Shown here piece by piece: positions 49,677-60,328 of a stretch of 64,000 nt of DNA. The notes beneath the pieces are model-generated. The model was not told the DNA's origin. It worked only from the letters and a program-made list of their open reading frames with translations, and searched no databases. The number at the start of each line of letters is the position of its first letter. Within the stretch, counting starts at the first letter, position 1. This DNA comes from Eutreptiella sp. 'Long Island Sound 2002' (Eukaryota > Euglenozoa > Euglenophyceae > Eutreptiales > Eutreptiaceae). Made by a program: the position numbers and the translations under genes. The stretch spans positions 115,775,790 to 115,839,789 of the forward strand of contig OZ038381.1 of assembly GCA_964036045.1 (NCBI GenBank), written 5' to 3'.

Positions 49677-49859
49677 GTCTGTTTAAGACGCTTAGGGTTT
49701 GTTTGTGCTCCTCTTCGTCGTGCATTGACAGGCCGTGCATGGTGAGGAGAGTATGTACGCCCCAGGAGGGCCAATTCCTGGTTGGGTTGTTGGTTGTGGA
49801 TCTGTGCAGGCTGTGCTCCATGATGCGTGCTGTGCAGTGAAGTCATTTTGTGGGTCCTG

Positions 49860-50155
49860 TGTTGTGTTTTACGACCTGGGAACTCTCTTGTACTGTTGTT
49901 TATCCTGTTTCCCGAAAGTCCCAAATCCCAAATCGACAAACCTCTGCGCAGGATCTTTAGACGGAGCACCAATACATAGACACTTCGAAAATCCGAAAAC
50001 AGAAACTCTGCCCAGAGATGTCGAAGTATCATACAGCACTTCGTTCACGCAACTGGCATTTCGATGCTTCATATGTATTCACAGGCTGCAGCGCGATTGC
50101 CACTGCAATTGCGACTCGCGCGCTCGCTGCGCTGCTGCTGTTCGAAGCCATAACA
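49860..50155 (-). repeat. gypsy-2 3' LTR
   Basis: 296 bp. The + strand starts TGTTGTGTTTTACG and ends GCCATAACA. It aligns along its whole length with 56553-56844. CCTG precedes it. Confidence 0.88.
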
Positions 50156-50170
50156 CTACCACCCCCCTGC
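50156..50170 (-). promoter_or_regulatory. gypsy-2 polypurine tract
   Basis: On the minus strand CAGGGGGGTGGTAG abuts the TGTTATGG start of the LTR, the position of the plus-strand primer. Confidence 0.6.
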
Positions 50171-50779
50171 GACCTCGAAGAGGTCCCACTCCTCTGGGTG
50201 GGCGTCACACTGTTGAGCCTGAAGGCAGGCCCAGAAAACAACTTTTGGACCTCGACATGTGCTGGCTACTGAAGGATAATAGTGGTTGAAACCCACACAC
50301 TGAGGTACAGCATATGATATACCCGTTGTCAGCGACTCATTCATACGCCGTGTTCGACTCTGCCAAGGCTGTGTCTTGGCGGAAGCTGCAGAAAATAACT
50401 TCGCCAGGCACACTGCACGGGCGCTACCCACAGCAAAGCTGTGGGTCCGTCGAAATACCATAACATTGGGCCCAGCCATCAAAGCTGAGTGCCCACCATA
50501 CAGACAACCAACAAGACTATACATCTGTCCAATCGACAGGGCATATTAAGGCAGTTGACACCATTAATGGCGTCCCGACTGTTGAAATCAGCCATTACTT
50601 GGCATCAAGACTTTCGAAGCAGCCAATACCAGCCGTTCCGACTGTCGTTTCAGCAGTGTGTCCGACTGTCGCTTCAGCAGTCTGTGCCCCACTCGAATGT
50701 GGACAAGCGATCCACCTGGACTCGACATACTTTGTGCACTTCCTTCAGCGTCTCGACGCCAGCCATGAACTTGAAGGTG
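50171..50779 (-). other. gypsy-2 3' end, no recognisable domain
   Basis: Between integrase remnant and purine tract. Short open frames on both strands, none with a motif. Probably the decayed integrase C-terminus and 3' UTR. Confidence 0.4.
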
Positions 50780-51741
50780 TCATGACCGGTGTAGTGTCGA
50801 CGAATGTCTCTTTGAAGGGGAAAGCTTCTGGATCAGGATACCAGATCGATGGTTGAGCAATCGAAGGTTGGGATCACCAAGCCGGCCGTCGACGGGGCAT
50901 TTGTACTGGAATACGAAGACATGTTCACAGGCAAGCGCTCGAAATTGTCCCGGTCCCAATGTTTGTGCCTCCGTCGAATAGAAATCGCAAAGGTTCCACG
51001 GTTTCCAAACGTCCTGGTTCCACGAATCGTTTCGATTGGTGACTTCGAAGGAGAACGCGTCATGTGGACCGGTGGCCCATCGATAGGTTTGCTTCGAACC
51101 AGTACAAGCGGCCATGCTCTGATAGAACTGACCAGTTCGTGTATCGACTCGCCACCACTGTGTGTCAGCAATCGAAACTCTCCGAACAACAATGATGACA
51201 CTGACGCCGTCGACTTCAGGGCCGAGGGCATATCCGTCAATGATCTCAAGGCTGCTGGATCCAGAGTTTTCTTGCAGTCGACTGAGGTGTTGATGCACAT
51301 ACTGGCCATCGGCGAGAGCGCTCTGCAGGAAGAATCGAATCACTTCTGCAGTCAGAAGGCTCGAAGCCGTGTTGACAATGACCGCTTCGAGGCCCTGGTC
51401 TTGACAGCTGACCTTGCGTCGATGGGCAGCTGTGAAGTCGTCATGGATCGGCTTGAGGTACTTGAATAAAGGGATGTCAAAGTGGTGCCGATAGACGTTT
51501 GAATCCGCTAGCGAAAACCGTTGGTCGACAGGGTCCGGGTTGAACGGGTCACTCGCGGGCAAATTGCTGGACTGGAGCTCCTCCCGTTCTTCGGCGAAAA
51601 CATTCCTTCAGAATTCGACCGCTCGGCGCCAACGTCGTCCATCCTCGTATCCGCTTTCGAAGGTAGACATGAGGTATTTCGAGGTACCCAGACGTTGAAC
51701 CAAGTCAGCGGTGTACGTGTGGCATTCTCGATGTCCATCAA
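50780..51741 (-). pseudogene. gypsy-2 integrase remnant
   Basis: ORF 51562-50780 (260 codons) lies where integrase should follow RNase H. Its start (KYLKPIHDDFTAAHRRK) resembles the zinc-finger His region. About residues 118-128 (GVSVIIVVRRVS) resemble the core strand that precedes VDR in gypsy integrases. VTNRNDSWNQDVWK at about 180 resembles the SDRD...F..FW motif with both Asp changed to Asn. Downstream similarity is lost, and other frames (51309-50833; + strand 51469) carry no better motif. I call it a heavily frameshifted, inactive integrase. The assignment depends mostly on position and a few residues. Confidence 0.45.
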
Positions 51742-53080
51742 CTGTCGCGAAGTCAGGCGGGAACAGGCGTCCGCCGCTGCATTCTCGAGGCCCAGTCATT
51801 CCACAATGTGGGGTTGTGTTCCTCGAGGACCTGGGACCAACGTGCTTGTCTTGGTGTCAGCGGTCAACGGCACGTCTTAAAAAAACGAAGGCCTTCGTGG
51901 TCAGTGTGCACATTAACCTGCTGTGGTCCTCGAAGTAGATGAAACCACTGCTTCAAGGCTAACACGATGGCCAACAGCTCCTGTTCTCGAATCGGGTATC
52001 GAGTTCCGGCAGGCTGCATTTTCGGCGACATGAAGGCAATAGGTCGAAGATGTCCCTTGTACTTTCCATGCGCGCATCGCTGCGCTAGCGTGGCACCCAC
52101 GCAGTCTTTAGAAGCATCCGTGTACAAGTGATACGGCTGTCGGGGATCGATGGCACGGAGATGTGTCGCATTGATCATTGCTTGCTTCAGCTTGTCGAAG
52201 GAAGCTTGATGCACAGCTGTCCAGTGCCACTCGAAATCTGCCTTAAACATTGCGGTCAGAGGGGCTGCGACAGCTTGGAACCCTTCGACAAACTGCTGGT
52301 GAAATCCACATATATCAATGAATTGTCGGACTTCATGAACCGTGGTCCGCGGAGGCCAACCTCGGATGACCTTTATCTTTTTGGGGTCCATGTCGACTCC
52401 GTCTCTATCGATGATGTATCCGCAGAAGGGTACTCGACTCTGGAAGAATGTGGATTTATCGATGCAGGGAAATAGGTAGTGGCGACAGAGTAGTTCATGT
52501 ACCAAATTGAGATGTCGTATGTGTTCATCCACATCCTTTCAGAAGACGAGGATGTCGTCGATGTACACCCATACGAACATCCCCAAGTGGTCTCGCAGGA
52601 CATCATTCACGATGTGTTGAAACGTGGATGGCGCGTTACAGAGGCCAAAGGGCATGACAGCCCATTCGAAGGCGCCAAATGGTGTGTTGAAGGCGGTTTT
52701 CTAGACATCTTCGTCGTGGATTCGGATCTGGTGGAACCCGCTAACAAGGTCTATCTTCGAAAATACGGTGGAACACCCCAGTATACTCAAGATGGATTGG
52801 ATCAAAGGTAGAGGATATCGATCTTGAACAGTTCGTGTATTCAACGCTCGGTAGTTGACGCACATACACTATTTAACATTCGCTTTCTTCACCAGCAGGC
52901 AACCTGCTCCTTATGGACTCGAGGATGGTCTGATCCGACCAGATCGATGCAACTTGTCCAGTTGTCATCGAAGTTCATCTAATTGACTCGGGTCCATTTT
53001 GTAAGGGTGCACCCACGGTGGATTGTCTTCCGAATTGAGGCGTATTCGATGATCTCTACCAGGTCGATGCGGAGGTAGGT
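51742..53080 (-). pseudogene. gypsy-2 reverse transcriptase and RNase H, with stops
   Basis: On the minus strand from about 53080: HRPGRDHRIRLNSEDNPPW and PSQLDELR, the entry to gypsy RT, then after a frame change [42 protein letters not shown] and [11 protein letters not shown] (YIDD near 52560), TGA, then 222 open codons (52532-51864) through FCGYIIDRDGVDMDP into RNase H. RNase H keeps TDAS, the REQELLAIV Glu and TDHEGL; NAAADACSRL follows in a shifted frame near 51775. Catalytic residues are thus conserved, unlike those of gypsy-1, but stops and frameshifts inactivate the gene. Confidence 0.85.
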
Positions 53081-53779
53081 CTCCATACTCCGCTTTCTCC
53101 CGGTCGTAGAGGTCCGCCCACTTGTGTGTACTTTTGAATAGGCAATTTGCGTCGATCAGGGTCAAGCCCGTCATCGTCACTGCTTGCTTGCATCTTATAC
53201 ATTTGATCCATCGGCACTGCGGGTCGAGGCATGCAGCACAGAAACATATGATCTCAGGTGAGATCAGCTCGACGGATCTCCCTCTTGAGTTTCGGCAACG
53301 AGATATATTCGATCTCCATATGGCTGCACTCCTCATCTGTGATACCATCTTCCGCTTCGAACTCATCGTACATGCCAGCACCATTCTGGACGTGTGTCGA
53401 TGAGTGTACGTCAGGGCATGTGGGGTAGGGCTTCCAACCGGACTCGCTTTCGAGGTACTGGATGAGAGTATCGAAAGAAGGTTCAACTTCGAAGCGGCTT
53501 GGAACTGCAGCTGGGTGGAATGTCTTGACTCGTCGAAAGACAACCGGTATGTTGTCGAACCATGTTGGATGTCCGCATACCGTTCCTTCCAGTCGACAGT
53601 TGGGTTATTGCTTCGAAGCCATGGTAGTCAAAGCACCACATCTGGCGTAATATCCAAGACTTTAGGCTCTCGTGTAGTATCGCACTTCGAATTGGACACC
53701 TCCGGCTGTTAAGATGTGTCCAGGGTTTGTCTATCTGTAGAGGGGAAGTCGCGCCCTCTTTGCAGTCTGCATTGACATG
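53081..53779 (-). pseudogene. gypsy-2 protease C-terminal part and pol linker
   Basis: Lies between the TIR element and RT. Open pieces 53782-53483 and the first half of 53543-52965 carry no strong motif. By position it is the rest of protease, cut off from its active site by the insertion, plus the protease-RT linker (a CFCAACLDPQCRWIKC-like Cys-rich piece occurs near 53240). No firm domain call. Confidence 0.4.
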
Positions 53780-54545
53780 CACATATGATTTTACGATGTC
53801 GCCAGATCCGAAAATTCAGTTGCCGGACTATCGCAGAAACCGCCGCGGTCGCGATTTTCCCGCCGCCGCAAGCATTTTTGGCTCATTGCGCGAGATTTCT
53901 GCCAATTCTGTGCGCAGTTAAGCAGATTTAAGAAGCGCAATCTGCCAATCGCAATCATATCCTGCTGAAAAATCGCAAAAAAATGACCTTTTTCTGGTCA
54001 AAAATTGAGTTCTTTTGGCCTCAGACAAGCAGTTGAAGACCCCCCTCTCCATTTGGAGGGTGCTGGGTACAGAAAAGCAGGTTGTAGAGGCATATATATC
54101 ACGAAAACACAATTTACAGCATGCGTATGCACCAAAATTTGCCATTTGTCATGGAAAAAACGGCCAAAAATGGTTGCCTTTGGCGAAAAATTGTGTTTTT
54201 TTAGCTTCAGATAGCCAGTTGAAGACCCCCTCTCCCTTTTTTGAGGGTGCTGGATGCTAACAAGCAGGTTGTAGGGGCACAGAGATCACAAAAACGCAAT
54301 TTACAGCATGCGTATGCCATGTTTCATGGAAAAAAACGGCAAAAAATGGCCGCTTTTTGGTGAAAAATTGTGTTTTTTGGCCTCAGCCAAGCAGTTGAAC
54401 ACCTCCCCACCCCCATTTTGAGGGTGCTGGATGCAATGGGGACACAGATCGCCCAAACAAAATTTACAGCATGCTAACTACTTGAATGGGTGTTTCTTTT
54501 TATGTTGCAGGTTTTGGGATTTTTGGACGTCATAAAATCCTATGT
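53780..54545 (-). mobile_element. Non-coding TIR element (MITE-like), copy 2, inside gypsy-2
   Basis: 766 bp, inverted relative to 10552-11525. Ends are CACATATGATTTTACGATGT and, on the other strand, ACATAGGATTTTATGACGTC. It contains the same ~180-bp tandem units (GAGGGTGCTGG marks near 54055, 54241 and 54418). It interrupts the gypsy-2 protease a few codons after its active site. Confidence 0.82.
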
Positions 54546-54819
54546 TGAAGTCACTGGTTGCCCCACAGTCGACTAACAATTCCACGCTGGAGTCAAAGGA
54601 GTCATCACGACGTGCGCAAATGCGCCGTTGTACCGTGAACAGAGACACATAGTCAAGTTCTGTTCCTTCGGCGTTGACACCCCAAGGTGTCGAATTCTTT
54701 TCGCGTTTAGTGGTACTGATGGTGGTGCTCAGCTCTTCTCGAGGACGTCCACCACTAGGTATTCGAAGATGCTTCCTAGGCCATTGTGGGTCGTTCTTTG
54801 CTCTTGGAGCGAGATCCAA
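54546..54819 (-). pseudogene. gypsy-2 aspartic protease, truncated by insertion
   Basis: Minus-strand ORF 54819-54478 reads SSVELLVDCGATSDF at about 54590-54550, the D-C-G-A-T-S active-site loop of gypsy retropepsins, and then enters the TIR element. Before it lies a Lys/Arg/Pro-rich linker. Only the N-terminal half of the domain is present here; the remainder would be beyond 53780. Inactive. Confidence 0.75.
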
Positions 54820-55343
54820 ACCGTCCCTTATTGTCTAGAGTCTGATTTCTTCGTGGTGTGCCTGATCTTGATTCTCGACGTTCTCGTCCTCAGAATGGCG
54901 GTCGATGCTCTGGCCCGTTGCGGGCCAAGTGGCCTTGTTCGCCACAATTGTAGCAGCGCCTAGTTTCTCAACCATCCTGGCGTCCGAACCGTTCATTTCG
55001 ACGTTCAACAATGTAGGCACGTAGTTCTTCTATGAGCTTGGCAATTGTATCCAGATTCATCGGCTTTGGCACAGTCGAAGCAATCGGGGACGCGGCTGGA
55101 GTCGGCATGGGGTTGACGTGCGGTGCTGGCATAGGATTGGAAGGAAATGTTGTAGAAGTCGAATTTGGCGGAACCATCATAGGCAGGGGTCTTGAGACCA
55201 CAGAACCCATGGTATCAGGTGCCGTCCTCCATGCTTTTTTTACCTCCTGGAGCTGGTAACCTCCCGCCATGTGGGCTTCTGCAATGGTCTCTACCAGAGT
55301 ATCGAAACCGAATGGTCTCCCAGAACGCCATTTCGAACATACC
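54820..55343 (-). pseudogene. gypsy-2 gag C-terminus with damaged zinc knuckle
   Basis: Continues gag in other frames. ORF 55375-54968 is Pro/Met-rich and ends RNERFGRQDG. In the next frame, about 54959-54915, the nucleocapsid knuckle reads CYNCGEQGHLARNG: the last Cys of CX2CX4HX4C is Gly (GGG). Frame breaks separate it from the main gag ORF. Confidence 0.65.
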
Positions 55344-56438
55344 TCAACGATGTACTGCCGACAGAACAGCGTCATTCAACAAACCTTCAACAAATAGAGA
55401 GTAGACGAGGTAACCCATCCGGAGGTCACTGGTGTTAACCTTCGACTTGATGACCGAGGTTCGGAACTCCTTGACGTAGTCCGCATGTCGAGGGAACTCA
55501 CTTTCTTTTAAGGTCAGCAATCTCGACAGGTACACCGGGTGATGGGATATGCAGTCGAAAGGTTGACCCAACACGCGCATGAGCTCGAACCAGTCATCCC
55601 GTACAACTTTTGTCAAACTGTGATAATACTCGATAGCGCCACCTTCAAGGAGAAACAGTATGGTTGTCACCTGATCGACGGCTGAAGTGATATCCGACAA
55701 AGCAAAGGCTCGCATAAGGTCCTCCTGCCATGTGCGAAATTCTCCAGATCCCGGTCTCCCAGAGAATGCTCGAATCAGCTTTTTCAAGCGTTCAAAACGA
55801 CGTCCCAGAATCTCGAATGTTGGAGCACGTGGATTTGCGACATTCACTGGATTGGCTTGGTGCACCGCGGCATGCACTGGGTTCGCTGTATTCATCGACG
55901 GGTCGAAGGCAGGTGGCTGTAGAGGTGGTCGTTGCGGTGGATGAGGTAAACTGTTCGACGGTGAATACGGCGGATAGCTCAAAGGAGACGGCTGTGGTTG
56001 TGGTTGTGGTTGTTTCTGCTGTTGTTGTTGTGAAAACTGGAAGTGACTCGAAGGTTGTTGACTCGAAACTTGTGTCAACTCGTTGAGAAGGACATAACAT
56101 TGCGAAAGTTCATGTTCCAGACGTCGAAGTTCGCTTACAGCAGCTTGTGTTGCATTCTCCGTCGAGGACTGCAAAATGTCGACTCGGTGATCAGTTGCCG
56201 CATTAGCATTTGCTGCTGATGTCTGCAACGCATCGATGCGTTGTTCCAATTCGATGACCTTGGCTTGAGTATCTGCAAGCTTCTGCGACAAGCTGTGAAG
56301 ATCACGAGAAATGCATTGAAACCACTCGCTTTCTCGACTTGCGATGCGCTCTGCAAAGAACCTTTCTAACAAACTCGAAAACTCGTGATGCAACGGTGAG
56401 TCCGATCGAAACAGACTGTCTCTGATAAAGTGCAGCAT
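55344..56438 (-). CDS. gypsy-2 gag, main part
   Basis: 364 open codons. Residues about 30-130 are a coiled coil (LSQKLADTQAKVIELEQRID and following heptads). About 135-200 is Gln/Pro/Ser-rich and low complexity. About 210-360 is the gypsy capsid-like domain (KLIRAFSGRPGSGEFRTWQE, LLEGGAIEYYHSL, VYLSRLLTLKESEFPRHADY, YSLFVEGL), matching the retrotransposon gag fold in order and length. Family role: assembly of the cytoplasmic particle. The ORF begins about 110 bp after the 5' LTR, as expected. The C-terminal zinc knuckle is in another frame (about 54940). Best preserved gene of the element. Confidence 0.8.
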   Translation of the reverse strand: MLHFIRDSLFRSDSPLHHEFSSLLERFFAERIASRESEWFQCISRDLHSLSQKLADTQAKVIELEQRIDALQTSAANANAATDHRVDILQSSTENATQAAVSELRRLEHELSQCYVLLNELTQVSSQQPSSHFQFSQQQQQKQPQPQPQPSPLSYPPYSPSNSLPHPPQRPPLQPPAFDPSMNTANPVHAAVHQANPVNVANPRAPTFEILGRRFERLKKLIRAFSGRPGSGEFRTWQEDLMRAFALSDITSAVDQVTTILFLLEGGAIEYYHSLTKVVRDDWFELMRVLGQPFDCISHHPVYLSRLLTLKESEFPRHADYVKEFRTSVIKSKVNTSDLRMGYLVYSLFVEGLLNDAVLSAVHR

Positions 56439-56531
56439 AGCTGCGTCGTCGAAAGGTCGCTCCGTTGCAAATTGAAATTCGAATCAAGTTGACGGCGTCG
56501 AAGATTGATCTCGAATATTGAGGTCCCCGCC

Positions 56532-56547
56532 ACCTAGCTGGCTACCA
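56532..56547 (-). promoter_or_regulatory. Candidate tRNA primer-binding site of gypsy-2
   Basis: Minus strand TGGTAGCCAGCTAGGT, five bases inside the 5' LTR. It shares TGGTAGC with the gypsy-1 site, suggesting the same or a related tRNA primer. Confidence 0.5.
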
Positions 56548-56552
56548 CTTGG

Positions 56553-56844
56553 TGTGGTGTACTCCTTCAGAACTCTCTTGTACTCTTGTTTCTTATGTTT
56601 CCCGAAAATCCCACATCCCAAATTGACAAACCTCTGCGCAGGATCTTTAGACGGAGCTACAATACATAGAAACTTCACAAATTCGAAGACAAAAACCCTG
56701 TCCAGAGATATCGAAGTATCATACGGGATTTCGTTCACGCAACTGGCATTTCGATGCTTCATATGTATTCACACGCTCAGTGTGATTGCGACTGCGATGG
56801 CGACTCGCGCGCCTGCTGCGCTGCTGCTGTTCGAAGCCATAACA
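56553..56844 (-). repeat. gypsy-2 5' LTR
   Basis: 292 bp, aligned with 49860-50155. The outer end AACA is followed by CCTG, matching the other flank. Confidence 0.87.
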
Positions 56845-56848
56845 CCTG

Positions 56849-57532
56849 TGCATGCTGCAAGACTATGTTGCAGCAAACGCTAGGCATCCAAAAGGGGACG
56901 GAGCAGTACTAAATGCGTGTGGTAGACCCTGCTTAGGGTACCTGGTGCTCCATCTCACATTCTGTAAGAGATCAGGTGGGGTCCTTTGCGCTTGCTTGCT
57001 TGCTGCTCTGTCGTGGTGACCTCGTGAAAAGATTTGGCTGAGAACCGGATAACCTGGGGAGCCTGACTTTGACTGGCCAGTAACCACAACCAAAACATCG
57101 GCCTTTTCTTTGCTTCTTCTTTTCAGCGTAAAGGGAACAGAAGTCCTCCACCCAAACAGCAAGGCCCAGATCACCCAAAGCGTACTGTTTCAGGGGCCTT
57201 GCGGGGGCCACGTCTGCCCACAGACTACTTTGATAAGTATCTGCGTACTGTTAGCGCAATGCTTCCCTTCGGATTTGGCAGGGAAACACGTGGAGGCATG
57301 GCTGTCTAGCACAGATTGCATACCATTGCGTTGGTTCCTTGTACGTCTCATACGGGGGACAAAGCGTGTAGTTGTTAGGGGACGTAGGCCTGGACAGCTG
57401 TCCTTCGAAGGCCGGTGTCAACAGTAGTGAGTGTACTGTAGTGGTGGTTCCTGTCCTCCATGCCCTTCCTCGCGGGCAGGGAAGGTAGGTAGGTAGGTCG
57501 TGTCGGGACTGGGGTTGGTAGGTGGGAGATGG
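56849..57532. other. No supported gene
   Basis: Mixed-composition DNA with short ORFs on both strands and no motif. A GGTA microsatellite lies at 57484-57499, like those at 18.47 and 35.62 kb. Confidence 0.5.
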
Positions 57533-57790
57533 CCGCTCCTGAGAATCACCGAACCTGCTCCTGAGGAGCCAGCTCCTCAGGAGCACCGACCCTGGCTCCT
57601 CAGGAGCCACGACCCTGGTACTGCTCCTCAGGAGCACCGACCCTGATAAATGCTCCTCAGGAGCACCGACCCTGTACGAGCTCCAGGGTTGGCGATTCTC
57701 AGGAGCGGCGGTTGTCTTGTTAAGCAGTTTGCTCCAAAGGAGACAGGGTCATTGCTCTTCAACAGCTAGGGGTGTGGCTCCTCGGGAGCT
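57533..57790 (+). repeat. Array of CTCCTCAGGAGC palindromes, left
   Basis: About six copies of the 12-bp perfect palindrome (or CTCCTGAGGAGC/CTCCTCGGGAGC variants), most followed by ACCGACCCTG. Marks lie near 57557, 57572, 57595, 57621, 57650 and 57778. The array and the preceding GGTGGGAGAT are repeated in inverse orientation at 63548-63765. Confidence 0.88.
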
Positions 57791-58334
57791 AGGGTCAAAG
57801 GTTCGGTTTGCTCCGCAAGAGAAAAGGGTTGGGGAAAAAATTTACCGTCAACTATGGTCTTTGTATGGTCTCTTCCATTATGCATGCATTTGTAAGTGGA
57901 ATGGTTGTCATGATGTTTCATCTGTTGATTTTTCCCCAGCGTATGTGCCATAATTGATTACGCTGAAATTTCTTACTTTGCAAACGATCTCTCATGAGCT
58001 TGGAAAAGGAGAGGAAAAAGGCTGTTGAACCACAAAACACCACAACACGGCATGGTGATTTGAATGTCGCGAAGCGCCCTGACTCAGACAGCAGGAGAAA
58101 ATGAACTGTCATCCCCATTCAAAGCTGAACCATACACAAATGTTCATTCGTACGTCCAACCCACTCATCCATCATTAGAAGCTTTTGCCGTGTTCCAAAT
58201 TACGCCTGTCCACGATTAGTTGTAAGTCGTTGGTGACCAATGGTTGACAACAGGGATGACCAGATTGCTGGGTAAAGAACTGATCCCAAGCCGTCACTCT
58301 ACCCTCGAAATCAAAGACAATGATGGTCACAGTT
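57791..58334. other. AT-rich, no supported gene
   Basis: Only short ORFs. Nothing recognised. Confidence 0.5.
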
Positions 58335-58664
58335 TCAGCACTGCAGCTTGGCCGAAAGCACGTGCAGTACATCGTCGACCAGATAGCTGACAAGATGAGT
58401 GAAAAATTGGAGAGGAAGGTATTTCAGCGGGGGGGGGGCAAACCTGTGCGCCATTCCATGCGTTCTGATCTTTTTTGTGTAGTTTTCGATCACTGAGTTC
58501 TTGTCGTAGTCTGGGAGTAGTTGCTTGGACTTCAAGTTGTGCAAGATCCACTGCAAAAGCTGTGCACTGTGCACAACAAATGCAAAGATCCTTGACAACA
58601 CAGCGGTGAGGCGCTGCCAACTCTCCTCTTCCTTTGGCTGCAGAAAATCGATACAAAGCCCCAC
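58335..58664 (-). CDS. Hypothetical minus-strand ORF
   Basis: 109 codons. The chain looks protein-like rather than repetitive (MGLCIDFLQP, WQRLTAVLSRIFAFVVHSAQ, HLVSYLVDDVLHVLSAKL), with two hydrophobic helices. A second open frame (58656-58327) overlaps it. An AG before 58664 and polypyrimidine tracts nearby leave splicing possible. No homology is recognised and no partner gene is evident. Weak call. Confidence 0.25.
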   Translation of the reverse strand: MGLCIDFLQPKEEESWQRLTAVLSRIFAFVVHSAQLLQWILHNLKSKQLLPDYDKNSVIENYTKKIRTHGMAHRFAPPPLKYLPLQFFTHLVSYLVDDVLHVLSAKLQC

Positions 58665-59301
58665 ATCATCAGAAATGATTTGTGGGTTTTCGGCAATTGT
58701 CTGATTGGTATGTCTCTACTGGACACTGCACAATTGATCTCGCAAAAATCGGCACTACGTGCCCTCACTGGCAAGAGTTTTCGCTGACGTAAAGCGTTGC
58801 ACGAAGCGCTGCAGAGGACACTCCATCATAATGCACGGCACTCCTGCAGTTAATCCTCAATTTGGTTCCTTCGGATCCTTGTGAAAACCAAGTTCGGCTC
58901 AGAGTGCAACATTGGTGACAAGATGATGGATGCTGTCTGCAAAGGTGACTGCCCAACCGTGGCAACTCAATGTGGTACTGCTTTTGTCCTGAACGGTACC
59001 GCATGAGACGGCCTTCAATGCATCTGGTTGTGGGTAAGGTGGGCAAGGTAGGTTGAACAGTAACGGGGGCCCGTTGACACGCACCTGAACACACTTTGTA
59101 GGAGATTTGTTCTTGAAGATCCAGGATGCGCACAATTCCAGGACAGACGCCCGACCCCTGAAAGAAGGCTGAGGTGACTTCGCTGTTCGATGAGAGGAAG
59201 ACGCTTCTGAAACAGGTCTGGTGCCAGACTGGCTTAGCTTTGGACCAATTAGTTGAATTCGTTGCATCAGACACATCTGCCCTTCCTCTACAATCTTCTT
59301 T

Positions 59302-59766
59302 TTGTCCATACTCCGTTTCTCTTCAGCCATGTGTCAACTCCCCTCGCCCCACAACGATTCACCCCGATTTGTTGTTCAGTGGGTTACAGGATTGAACACC
59401 AGAAGAAGGCATTTTGTGGGTGGGAATTCTTCAGCTGACATACTCCAGTGTCACAGTGGTCTGGCCTCTGATGCATTTGTTTTGTTGGTTAACAGAGCCG
59501 CACTGATTTCTGGTGGCAAATTGTGCTGCTTGTTTGAGCCAGGGGTCAGAATTGACAGCACACTTGGAGGATCTCAGCAAGCACTAATTGCAGAACAACA
59601 CCCTCACCTTTTGACAGACGACAAATTGTGTACACTGTGTGTCCATTACCTCAAACCGTCCCCTTTCTTTGCAGAAACACCACCAAGAATAAGATTGCCT
59701 GCAACACCAGAATCACTTGCCCAATCACCCACAGCTATTACTCCTGCCAAGAACAAACCCGACTGA
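59302..59766 (+). CDS. Hypothetical ORF in tandem copy 1
   Basis: 154 codons, better seen as a coding-like segment from about residue 45: LASDAFVLLVNRAALISGGK, CLFEPGVRIDSTLGGSQQAL, then Thr/Pro-rich to the stop. One frame over, right after the stop, RIAKNVTVDVSYDSQIGYLL to PSWAL* (59797-59902) also reads like protein, so the two may be exons or one frameshifted gene. Both pieces are preserved in tandem copy 2. No family is recognised. The ORF start has no support. Confidence 0.35.
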   Translation: MSILRFSSAMCQLPSPHNDSPRFVVQWVTGLNTRRRHFVGGNSSADILQCHSGLASDAFVLLVNRAALISGGKLCCLFEPGVRIDSTLGGSQQALIAEQHPHLLTDDKLCTLCVHYLKPSPFFAETPPRIRLPATPESLAQSPTAITPAKNKPD

Positions 59767-60328
59767 ACCAAGACAGCCTGGAGCCCACAAACGTATTGCA
59801 AAGAATGTGACTGTGGACGTCTCTTATGATTCACAGATCGGGTATTTGCTTGCAATGATCAATGGTGATGTGAACAAGGGTATTCCCTCTTGGGCATTGT
59901 AGCCACAGACAGTGTTTCTGGAAATTGGACATTGGACATTGGTGACAAGATGATGGATGCTGTCTGCAAGGGTGACTGCCCAACCCTGGCAACTGAACGT
60001 GGTACTGCCTTTGTCCTGAACGGTACCGCATGAGACGGCCTTCAATGCATCGGGTTGTGGGTAAGGTGGGCAAGGTAGGTTGAATAGTGACGGGGGCCCG
60101 TTGACAAGCACCTGAACACACTTCGTAGGAGATTTGTTCTTGAAGATCCAGGATGGGCACAATTCCAAGACAGACGCCAGACCCCTGAAAGAAGGGTGAG
60201 GTGACTTCGCTGTTCGATGAGAGGAAGACGCTTCTGAAACAGGTCTGGTGCCAGACTGGCTTAATTTTGGATCAATTAGCTGAATTCGTTGCATCATACA
60301 CATCTGCCCTTCCTCTACAATCTTCTAT

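Larger units (their letters stand above)
35586..49799. repeat. Tandem block B, copy B2 (right end native)
   Basis: Second copy of block B. It ends at 49799 (GGTTGTGG), after which the sequence continues into the unduplicated flank (ATCTGTGCAGG), not into another A block. Confidence 0.93.
49860..56844 (-). mobile_element. Ty3/gypsy LTR retrotransposon (gypsy-2), decayed, with 4-bp TSD
   Basis: Two LTRs (49860-50155 and 56553-56844) begin TGTT and end AACA on the + strand (TGTG at the inner edge of the right one) and are flanked by CCTG at 49856-49859 and 56845-56848. Reading the minus strand from 56552: PBS, gag, zinc knuckle, protease, [TIR element insertion], RT, RNase H, integrase remnant, purine tract, LTR. 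LTR identity is about 83-85% by eye, so it is an old insertion. RT has in-frame stops (TAG 52703-52701, TGA 52541-52539) and later frames are scrambled. No chromodomain was found. The family differs from gypsy-1. Confidence 0.87.

Noticed and set aside
50849-51469. 206-codon + strand ORF
   Set aside because: It overlaps the gypsy-2 integrase remnant on the opposite strand and has no motif of its own.
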